A stretch of DNA of 64,000 nucleotides from an uncultured Sphingomonas sp. (GTDB lineage: Bacteria > Pseudomonadota > Alphaproteobacteria > Sphingomonadales > Sphingomonadaceae): NCBI RefSeq assembly GCF_913778135.1, contig NZ_CAJYVU010000103.1:1-64000 (forward strand), in the 5' to 3' direction. Shown here piece by piece: positions 49,249-56,873 of the stretch (position 1 is the first letter of the stretch; each line of letters starts with the position of its first letter). A program made the position numbers and the translations under genes. The notes beneath the pieces were generated by a model. That model worked only from the letters and a program-made list of their open reading frames with translations, did no database searches and was not told the DNA's origin.

Positions 49249-50415
49249 TCAGGCGTTCGCGACCTGCGTCGCGAAGTCGGCGAGGTACTCGTCGGTGATC
49301 TGCTGCTCGAGGCCGAGCTGCTCGAGCGGGGGCACCGGCGTGTAGCGGTAGCTGATCTTCAGCCGGCCGATCTTGAGCTGATCAGCCGGGTTGCCGGCCG
49401 GATCGAACCAGCACTCGCCCCCGAGCAGCTGACCGGCGCGCTTCATCAAGCGCAGCTTCTCGTTGATGCGCTCCACGATGTCGCGCGCGAGGCTGGGCGT
49501 CAGCGGCTTGTCGATTGCCCAGGTCATCCCTTCCGCGATCGTGTCGGCGAGCACCTGCGCGGTGCGCGTCGCGCTCTCGAACAGGAAGTTCTCGTCGGCC
49601 CCGCAGGTGTGGTTGCCCCAGAAGCGTAGCTCGCCGTTGATCCGCACCAGCGTGGTGATGTCGGCCGCGTTCAGGATGTTGGCGTCGGTGTCCTCGTCCT
49701 GGATGTCGAACTGGACCGGCACGGTCAGCCCGGTGACGCCCTGCAGCGCGACGTTCGAGAGCGTCTTGTGAAAGCCCTGCACCTGGTCGATCAGCGCACG
49801 CAGGCCGAGCGCGTGCGCGACCGCGGGGCTCGGCTTCGACGCGCCAAGCACGCCGTCGGCGACGGTTACGTCGGGATAGATCAGCATCAGCTCGCGCTGA
49901 TTGAAGTTGGCGCGGTAGGCGGCGAGCGCGGCGGTGTCGGCGCCGATCGCGCGGGCGTAGGCCATGCCGCGCAGCTTCTTCGCCACGAGCGCGAGCTGCG
50001 CGGCGACGGGCTGGGTGTCGAGGCCGGGTGCGCCGATGATGCGCGGCTTGACGCCGACCACCGCGTCGGCCGCGAGCAGCGCCTGCAGGCCGGTGCGCCC
50101 CTCAAGCGTGTCCTCGCCGATCACCGCGAGGTTGGTGGCGGTCACATCGGCGCCGGGCGCGACGCGCACGACGATGACGGGCGCGCGGACCTGCTCACCG
50201 ATCGCCTCGAGCGCGCTCTGCAGCGTGCCGCCTGCACCCGCGTCGATGATGGCGGTGCCGATGTCGGTGACCAGGACAGGCGTGTCGATCGGGAAGGCGT
50301 CGGCCTTTGCATCGGGCGCGGTCGCGACCAGGCCGATGACGGCGGTGGCGATGGTACGCAGCGCGCGGCTGGTGTCGCCGGTTTCGATAACCGCAATGCC
50401 GTGACGGAAAGACAT
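49249..50415 (-). CDS. Tail sheath protein (gpFI-like)
   Basis: MSFRHGIAVIETGDTSRALRTIATAVIGLVATAPDA...RINGELRFWGNHTC. Confidence 0.95.
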   Translation of the reverse strand: MSFRHGIAVIETGDTSRALRTIATAVIGLVATAPDAKADAFPIDTPVLVTDIGTAIIDAGAGGTLQSALEAIGEQVRAPVIVVRVAPGADVTATNLAVIGEDTLEGRTGLQALLAADAVVGVKPRIIGAPGLDTQPVAAQLALVAKKLRGMAYARAIGADTAALAAYRANFNQRELMLIYPDVTVADGVLGASKPSPAVAHALGLRALIDQVQGFHKTLSNVALQGVTGLTVPVQFDIQDEDTDANILNAADITTLVRINGELRFWGNHTCGADENFLFESATRTAQVLADTIAEGMTWAIDKPLTPSLARDIVERINEKLRLMKRAGQLLGGECWFDPAGNPADQLKIGRLKISYRYTPVPPLEQLGLEQQITDEYLADFATQVANA

Positions 50416-50426
50416 GGGCAGATCCT

Positions 50427-50792
50427 TCAGGAAAGCGCGCTGAGCGCGCGGATGGGGACGGAGAGGTCGAGCGGGGCGGCGCCGGCGGGGGCATCGGTGC
50501 GGAAGCCGGTCAGGCGCAGGACGAAGGCGCCTGGTGCGGCACCGCGCTCGAGCGCGACACGGCGCAGCGACACGCGACCTTCCTGCCGCATGATCGCCTG
50601 CGCGGTCGCGGCGTAGACCAGCAGCACGGTGCGCGGGTTCATCGGCTGGTCGAGTAGCTCGGGCAGGTCGGAGCCATACTCGCGGCGCGCGATGCGGTGC
50701 CCGAGCGGGGTCGAGAGGATGTCGCCGATCGATTGCGCGAGGTGGTCGGCGCCGGCGAGCGGCTTGCCAGTGTGGCGGTCCATCCCGTTCAC
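50427..50792 (-). CDS. Baseplate protein W (gpW-like)
   Basis: LAQSIGDILSTPLGHRIARREYGSDLPELLDQPMNPRT. Confidence 0.93.
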   Translation of the reverse strand: MNGMDRHTGKPLAGADHLAQSIGDILSTPLGHRIARREYGSDLPELLDQPMNPRTVLLVYAATAQAIMRQEGRVSLRRVALERGAAPGAFVLRLTGFRTDAPAGAAPLDLSVPIRALSALS

Positions 50793-51322
50793 TGCGGCTT
50801 CCCCGACACGCCTTGCCCCGGCTGGACGGCGAGGTGGACGTGATCGCGCAGGCTCTTTCCCGCGCCAACCACGTCGCCGGTCGCCTCGACGGTGCCGGTG
50901 ACGTGGAGATTGCCCCGCAGGTAGATGTCGTCGGCTTCTACCTGGACGAAGGAACCGGCGGGCAGGCGCGCGATCAGGAAGTGCCCGTCGGGATCGTAGG
51001 TGATCTCGGCGCCGTCATCGAACGCGATCACCGCGCTGCTATCATCGGCCGGGTGCGGGTGCTGGTCCGACGAAAGGCTGCCGATGATGATCGCGGCGCT
51101 GGTGCGACCCTCGGGCGAGATCACGACCACTTGCTCGCCGACCGAGGGTGCGGCGTAGATTCGCATCTTGCCGGCGCGCGCCGCCAGCCAGGGAATGTCG
51201 CCGGTGACGAGGTCGCCGAAGCGCACCCGCGCGGTGCCGGCGCGGAGATCCACCGATTCCACCACGCCCTCGCGCGCGAGATCGCCCAGGAGGCGCAGGG
51301 TGTCGGCACCGATGTTCATCAC
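50789..51322 (-). CDS. Baseplate spike protein V (gpV-like)
   Basis: ARVRFGDLVTGDIPWLAARAGKMRIYAAPSVGEQVVVISPEG. Confidence 0.93.
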   Translation of the reverse strand: MMNIGADTLRLLGDLAREGVVESVDLRAGTARVRFGDLVTGDIPWLAARAGKMRIYAAPSVGEQVVVISPEGRTSAAIIIGSLSSDQHPHPADDSSAVIAFDDGAEITYDPDGHFLIARLPAGSFVQVEADDIYLRGNLHVTGTVEATGDVVGAGKSLRDHVHLAVQPGQGVSGKPQ

Positions 51323-51364
51323 CGGCGACCATGCGCGGACGTTCCGCGAGCGCGAGGGGCGCGG

Positions 51365-51388
51365 CCTGTGGAAAGGGCTTTCTACAGG
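51365..51388. repeat. 24-bp palindrome copy 1, upstream of the gpV gene
   Basis: CCTGTGGAAAGGGCTTTCTACAGG, identical to 56636-56659. Confidence 0.9.
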
Positions 51389-51389
51389 G

Positions 51390-51632
51390 TCAGGACGAGG
51401 CGAGCGGCGCCTGTGCGTCCTGCCACGCGTCGCTCGCGCGCTGTGCCTGCACGGCGATGTCGCTCGCGAGATCCGCGCGCGCGCCGGCCGGCAGCGAGAT
51501 GCCGCAGCGATACAGCCCCTTGCGCCACGGCAGGACGAGGATGGCGCAGCCCTCGGCGACGAAGCCGGTGAGTGCGTCGGCGATGGCGAGGCAGCAATCC
51601 TCGTGCGCGGTGAAGACCAGGCGGTCGGTCAT
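51390..51632 (-). CDS. Phage hypothetical protein (80 aa)
   Basis: MTDRLVFTAHEDCCLAIADALTGFVAEGCAILVLPWRKGLYRCG... Confidence 0.6.
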   Translation of the reverse strand: MTDRLVFTAHEDCCLAIADALTGFVAEGCAILVLPWRKGLYRCGISLPAGARADLASDIAVQAQRASDAWQDAQAPLASS

Positions 51633-51639
51633 GACTTCC

Positions 51640-54069
51640 TCACAGCCAGCCCAGCACCTGGGCGATGTTGATGACATTGGCGGTCCAGCCGTAATCGGGT
51701 GCGCCCTTGCCCTGGCCGCGCATGCTGAAGCGCTCCCACAGGCGCCCGGTCGCGACGAACTCGCGGTAGACGCGGTCGATCACCTGCCGCCCGATCAGCT
51801 CGGCCTCGGCGCGCATGCCGTAGCGCAGCAGCCCGAGGATGGTCAGGAACTCGAGGTTCACCCAGTGGTCGCCCTTCCAATAGTCGCTGGTGGCAGGCGA
51901 GTTTCCGCCGTCGTGCACGTCGCTGTCGACCTCGGTTGCGCGTGCATCGTCGGTCAGGCGGGGCTGCGCGATGAGGCCGAGGCCGGTCGCGTAGACGAAG
52001 CCGCGCACGTGGAAGGTGAGCGTCACCGATGAGGTGGCGAGGTCGGCGGTGGCGTTGCTGCGCTGTAGCAGGCGCGCGTAGAAGGGCCGCGCCGATGTGG
52101 TCAGCGGGTCGAGCGTGGTGGTGACGAACGCGCCGTCCACGCCCGCCGGCATCGGCAGCTCGGTGTTCACGACGAAGGCGTTGGCGGGATAGTCGCCGAG
52201 CAGGAGCTGATAGCCCTGCGACGCCGCGGCGCGGGGATGGCGAACGTCGATGCTGAGCGGGCGGTAGCGCTGTGCGGTTTCCCACTCGGGCACGATGGCG
52301 GCGAGCGGGCGTACGGGATCGGACGCCATGCCGCGCGCGTAGATCGTCAGCACGGTGCGGTCGCCGCTGGTGTAATCGTGACGCCAGCCGCGCGCGGTGA
52401 TCGTGGTCGCACCCGACGCGTCGGGTGCATGCCAGAAGAGGTGACGCGCCTTCAGCCGCGAGGTGCGACCGCTGCCGAGCCGGCCGTAGTCGGTGCCGAG
52501 ATAGGCGGTGAATTTGTCGGGCACGTCGCCGTCGAAGCGGTAGAGCAGGTTTTCGTCTACCATGCGGCGTGCCTGCGCCTGGGTGACCGAGCCGGCGAAC
52601 AGCGGAAAGGCGAAGTGGGTGAGCTTGTGGCACCATTGCAGCCCGCGGTGGAAGACGCTGGTGCCGGCCGCGAAGGCGGTGTCGATGCCGCGCATGAAGC
52701 GGAGCACCGTCTCGGTACCGACCAGGTCGGCCGCGAGCTGCACCGTGGTGTCGCCGAGCACGAGCTTGTCGCCGGCGATGGCGGCGAAGCCGATCGGCTC
52801 GGCGAGCGTCAGCGAGGTAGCACCGAGCGCGACCGGCGCCGCGAGCGTGCCGACGCTGCGCGCGAGGTCGGATCGCACGATCATCGCCAGCCTGCCGTAT
52901 TGATCATCCCACAGGTAGCGGGCGATGCGACCGTTGATGCCGTCGCGGGTGCCCGCCCAGGCGTCGCGCTGGTCGGCGAGGCCGAGCGCGTCGGCGAGCT
53001 TCGCCATATAGCCGGCCTCGCTGGCGAGTGCTGCATTCAGCTCGGGGCAGACGTGGTCGGCAAGCATGCCGTCGACGCCGGCAAACTGCGCATCGAAGAA
53101 GCCGATGTTGGCATCCTCGCCGGTCTCGTAGCGCAGATCCTGCGCGACCAGGCCGGGGCTGGGCGAGCCGGGGCGGCTCGAGCCGTAGAGGAACAGCCCG
53201 GAGGCATCCATGCGCGCGGCCTTCCACCAGGCGAACTCGCGGACGAGGTAATCGTACATGGTTCGGGCGAAGACGAGGTCGCCGGTGGCGTTGAAGCACT
53301 CCCACGTCGCCCAGGCGCGCACCGGCACCTGGCTGTAGTTGGTGTTGAGCCCGGGCCCGATCGTGCACGGCGTCATGCCATTGTCGAGCTGCGCGGCCGG
53401 CAAGTTGAGCAGCCAGCGCTGCGCCTCTTCGGCGCGGCCGAGCGCCACCGCGGCAACCGCCTCGAACGGCGTGTCCCACGCCCATTGCCCGGTCTCGGTA
53501 TAGCCGTCGCCCGGTCCGATGCGATCGTAGGGCGTGAAGCGGTCGGCCGGGCGCACGTTGACGGTGAGCACGCGGTCGGCTTCGCGGCGCAGCCGCTCGA
53601 GCGCCTGTGACAGGATAGGGTCGGACAGCACGCGACCATCCGGCAGCACCAGCGCATCGCGCACGGTCCTGCCCGGCGACAGGCCGATGAGGTCGGCACC
53701 CTTCGCCGGATCGGCGAGGTCGGCCGCGCCGATCATGACGCCGGCGAAGCTGAGCGCACCACCCGCCGCGCGGTAGAGCGTGCGCGCACCGTCGCGGCTC
53801 TCATCGGCGAGGATCATGACGGCGCCGTCGTCTGGCTGCGCGGCAACGGCGTCCGCCTTCGTCGCGTAGACGCGCCCGGCGGTGATCGCGAGGTCGGCCG
53901 CGACCTGCGACACATCGGCCGATGCCGCGGCGCGGGTCAGCTCGTCGCCGAGTGCTGCTGCAACGAGTGGGCGCATCGACACGCGCGCGGCGCGCTCGCC
54001 GCTCATCACCACCACGGTTTCGGTGCCGGTCGGCTGGGCAACCTCGGGAAGCGCGGAGATCTTGGGCAT
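51640..54069 (-). CDS. Phage tail protein with MGH1-like (alpha/alpha)6 glycoside hydrolase domain
   Basis: N-term MPKISALPEVAQPTGTETVVVMSGERAARVS (tail-type); TETGQWAWDTPFEAVAAVALGRAEEAQRWLLNLPAAQLDNGMTPC...; ATSDYWKGDHWVNLEFLTILGLLRYG. Confidence 0.75.
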   Translation of the reverse strand: MPKISALPEVAQPTGTETVVVMSGERAARVSMRPLVAAALGDELTRAAASADVSQVAADLAITAGRVYATKADAVAAQPDDGAVMILADESRDGARTLYRAAGGALSFAGVMIGAADLADPAKGADLIGLSPGRTVRDALVLPDGRVLSDPILSQALERLRREADRVLTVNVRPADRFTPYDRIGPGDGYTETGQWAWDTPFEAVAAVALGRAEEAQRWLLNLPAAQLDNGMTPCTIGPGLNTNYSQVPVRAWATWECFNATGDLVFARTMYDYLVREFAWWKAARMDASGLFLYGSSRPGSPSPGLVAQDLRYETGEDANIGFFDAQFAGVDGMLADHVCPELNAALASEAGYMAKLADALGLADQRDAWAGTRDGINGRIARYLWDDQYGRLAMIVRSDLARSVGTLAAPVALGATSLTLAEPIGFAAIAGDKLVLGDTTVQLAADLVGTETVLRFMRGIDTAFAAGTSVFHRGLQWCHKLTHFAFPLFAGSVTQAQARRMVDENLLYRFDGDVPDKFTAYLGTDYGRLGSGRTSRLKARHLFWHAPDASGATTITARGWRHDYTSGDRTVLTIYARGMASDPVRPLAAIVPEWETAQRYRPLSIDVRHPRAAASQGYQLLLGDYPANAFVVNTELPMPAGVDGAFVTTTLDPLTTSARPFYARLLQRSNATADLATSSVTLTFHVRGFVYATGLGLIAQPRLTDDARATEVDSDVHDGGNSPATSDYWKGDHWVNLEFLTILGLLRYGMRAEAELIGRQVIDRVYREFVATGRLWERFSMRGQGKGAPDYGWTANVINIAQVLGWL

Positions 54070-54070
54070 G

Positions 54071-55093
54071 TCAGCGGCCTTTCGAGTGCCAGTAGAAGGT
54101 GACCGGCGCTGCCTCGGTGTTCGTGACGGAGAAGCCGATGAAGGGCGGGCCGATCAGCTCGCGGATGAAGACCTTGGCAGGCGCCGCGCCAGCGAAGATC
54201 GGCTGCCCGACCGGCACGAGGTATTCGTCCGACCCGAGCGGCAGTTCGATGCCGACCGTTGCGCCGGCCGGGATCTCGGCAACGCCCCAGCATTCCTTCA
54301 CCCCGTCCGACCACAGCCGGTAGCGACCCTCGGGCGCCTCAACGGAATCAACGATGCGCAGGAATTCCTCATTGCCGAGCTGGTTGATACGCTCGAGCAC
54401 CGATGCGGCAGTGTAGCCCTCGGCGGTGACGAAGAAGTCGTTGTTCTGCGTCGCGGCGGTGCCGAGTTCGAGCTGGCCGCGCCCCTCGGCCGGCGTTGCC
54501 ATAGCAATCAGCCCGCGTGCCCAATCAGTCGGGCCGGTGCCGAGCCGGGCATTCAGCGCCGCGCGGATCGCCGCCCACATCGCGGCGACCGGCGCGATGC
54601 GGCGCGCGTCGGTGCCCGCGACCGCCTCGGCCTCGGTTGCCAGCTCGACCACGCCGGGGGTGTCGGTGGTCGCGGGCGGGTTGAGGAAGTCGGTGTCGCC
54701 GAAGATCAGGTTGGCGACGCTGCCGGTCGGGAAGGCGATGTCGAGTGCCAGGTGCAGCGTAGTCGCGACCGCCTTCTCGGCGATGCGCTCGGCCTGCCCG
54801 TAGAGCGCGAACAGCGTGCCGTCAGCGAGGAACAGCCCGAGCCCGCGCACGCCGTAGCCGACCGCGGCTTCGTCGCGCACGACCATGTGCACGATGCCGT
54901 CGCCGACCGGCTTGCCCGAGATCGTCTCGATGCGGCGAAAGGCACCGGGCAGCGCGTCGAGCGTCGGCGCGGCGATGAAGGCGGTGTCGGTCAGCTGTAC
55001 GTGCGTGACCGCGAGGTCGATGTCGTCGCCGAGCTGCGCGGCGGTGAAGCGGGCGAGCCCGGCGTTGGTGACGAGCAGCGGTAGCGCGCTCAT
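54071..55093 (-). CDS. Tail fibre protein (gpH-like)
   Basis: LLVTNAGLARFTAAQLGDDIDLAVTHVQLTD...; follows gpI. Confidence 0.88.
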   Translation of the reverse strand: MSALPLLVTNAGLARFTAAQLGDDIDLAVTHVQLTDTAFIAAPTLDALPGAFRRIETISGKPVGDGIVHMVVRDEAAVGYGVRGLGLFLADGTLFALYGQAERIAEKAVATTLHLALDIAFPTGSVANLIFGDTDFLNPPATTDTPGVVELATEAEAVAGTDARRIAPVAAMWAAIRAALNARLGTGPTDWARGLIAMATPAEGRGQLELGTAATQNNDFFVTAEGYTAASVLERINQLGNEEFLRIVDSVEAPEGRYRLWSDGVKECWGVAEIPAGATVGIELPLGSDEYLVPVGQPIFAGAAPAKVFIRELIGPPFIGFSVTNTEAAPVTFYWHSKGR

Positions 55094-55749
55094 GCGGCGA
55101 TCTCCAGAAAGGCGCCGCGATCGTCGGTGATCGGCTCGCCGTCCTGCGTCTGCAGGAACGACGACCAGTCACGATTGCGGTCGATGGTGTAGGTGGTGTC
55201 GAGGCGGGCGGCGACCGCGGTACGCAGCGCGCCCTGCACGCCGATCAGCCCCGCGATCTCGATCAGCTGGACGAGCCGCATCTGCTCGCGCAGCGGCTTG
55301 GTGCGCGCAACCTCGCGGATGATCGCCTCGGCAAAGGCGGCGGTTGCGCGCCGTCCGCCGGGTGCGGTGCCATCTTCGAGCACCATCGGCAGCTCGACCT
55401 CGAAGGTGTGCGGCGCGGCGCGCGGCGAGGCTTCGTGCCACTCGATCACGCGGGCGAGGCGGTCGAAGCGCGCGAGCACGGTCTCGACCGACAGGCGCGT
55501 GCCCTTGATGCGGTGGAAGGCGATGGAGCCGGCGACCGCGGCGCGCTTGTCGGCTTCCGACCAGTCGGTGTCCCAGGTGTCGACCGACAGCCCCCAGGCG
55601 AGCCACGGCAGCAGCTCGGACGGGCAGGCGAGCGGATCATCGATGACGCTGGCGGGCGTGTCGATGTCGATCGCGCGCACGCCGCGCTCGAGCGCGCGTT
55701 CGAGCCACGTCGAATTGGGCGGCAGCAGGCTAGTCGTCATAGCCGGCAT
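55090..55749 (-). CDS. Tail protein I (gpI-like)
   Basis: LLPPNSTWLERALERGVRAIDIDTPASVIDDPLACPSELLPWLAWGLSVDTWD. Confidence 0.95.
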   Translation of the reverse strand: MPAMTTSLLPPNSTWLERALERGVRAIDIDTPASVIDDPLACPSELLPWLAWGLSVDTWDTDWSEADKRAAVAGSIAFHRIKGTRLSVETVLARFDRLARVIEWHEASPRAAPHTFEVELPMVLEDGTAPGGRRATAAFAEAIIREVARTKPLREQMRLVQLIEIAGLIGVQGALRTAVAARLDTTYTIDRNRDWSSFLQTQDGEPITDDRGAFLEIAA

Positions 55750-56587
55750 GGGTCACGGTGACGCCGGTGCAGAGCGCCGCCTGCGTGGCGTCGCAGATGA
55801 TGCTGGCGAGCGGCGCTGCCAGCTCGACACGCTGTACGCCCTCGACGGTGAGCGCAGCGTAGAGGCCGGAGAGCGTGATGTCGCGACCGAGGCGGCGCGA
55901 GGCGGCGATGTACGCATCGAGCTTCGCGCGCGCGGAGGCGAGCACGAGCGCGGCGTCGGGGCCGGCGAAGGTCCACAGCCGCGCGGTGACGACGAACGGC
56001 ACCAGCGCGGCCGACGCAACCGTGACCAGGTCGCCGAGCGGGCGCACCGACTTGTCGGTGACGATTTTACGCACGGTGCCGAGCAATGCGTTGGACGCGG
56101 TGCCGTCGCCCTCGGCCGAGAGCAGCGTCATAAGCACCTCGCCGGGCGCCGGACTGGTGGCGCTGGCGTCGAGCACGAGGGCGGACGCGTCAAGTGCGCG
56201 CTTCACATACGCCAGCTCAGGACCGGCCGCGGCGAAGCCCTCGGGTGCGAGCACGATACGCGCGCGCAGCGCGTCGTCGCTCTCGCCGGCGAGCCGGGCG
56301 ACACCGATCGCGGCGCCGATGTGATCGAGGGTCGAGCCGGTGGCGTATGCGACGAGCCGCTGCTGCAGTCGGTCGTTGAAGTCGGCGCGCAGCATCATCT
56401 GCTCGTAGGCCGCGATTTGCAGCACCTTGACCGCCGGGTCGCTGTCGACGGTGGCATCGAAGCTCGGCAGCTCGGCCTGCACGCGTGCGATCAGTCGGGC
56501 GAGGATCGTCTCATAGTCGAGCTGCTCCACGATCGGCGGGGGAGCAAGGCGCGACAGGTCGACAGAGCTGGAGGCGGGCGCGGGCAT
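55730..56587 (-). CDS. Baseplate J-like protein (gpJ)
   Basis: VEQLDYETILARLIARVQ...VDSDPAVKVLQIAAYEQMMLRADFNDRLQQRLVAYATGSTLDHIG. Confidence 0.95.
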   Translation of the reverse strand: MPAPASSSVDLSRLAPPPIVEQLDYETILARLIARVQAELPSFDATVDSDPAVKVLQIAAYEQMMLRADFNDRLQQRLVAYATGSTLDHIGAAIGVARLAGESDDALRARIVLAPEGFAAAGPELAYVKRALDASALVLDASATSPAPGEVLMTLLSAEGDGTASNALLGTVRKIVTDKSVRPLGDLVTVASAALVPFVVTARLWTFAGPDAALVLASARAKLDAYIAASRRLGRDITLSGLYAALTVEGVQRVELAAPLASIICDATQAALCTGVTVTHAGYDD

Positions 56588-56635
56588 GGCGCGGCCATGT
56601 CGGCGGGGGTGTCATGCGGCGGCTAGTCGCTTGGT

Positions 56636-56659
56636 CCTGTGGAAAGGGCTTTCTACAGG
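56636..56659. repeat. 24-bp palindrome copy 2 (extended to 30 bp), upstream of gpJ
   Basis: ggtCCTGTGGAAAGGGCTTTCTACAGGacc. Confidence 0.9.
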
Positions 56660-56873
56660 ACCAAAGCGACAGATTAGCCGCTGCACGATGTCCCCTCCCG
56701 CCCAACACTCAGACATCGAGAAGGTGAACGCTCCTGCCCGTTAGCGGACGTTCGCTTATGACTTGGTTGCAGCCGTGAAGACGAACTCGCGGAAATTTAG
56801 ACGCGAGTCGCTGTTGCCCGACGGGAGAAATTCATAGGGTCGTTGACGATGCAACGCATATCTTTTGGAAATC

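Noticed and set aside
52237-53610. 457-aa plus-strand ORF opposite the tail glycosidase
   Set aside because: Antisense frame; the minus-strand protein has clear domain structure
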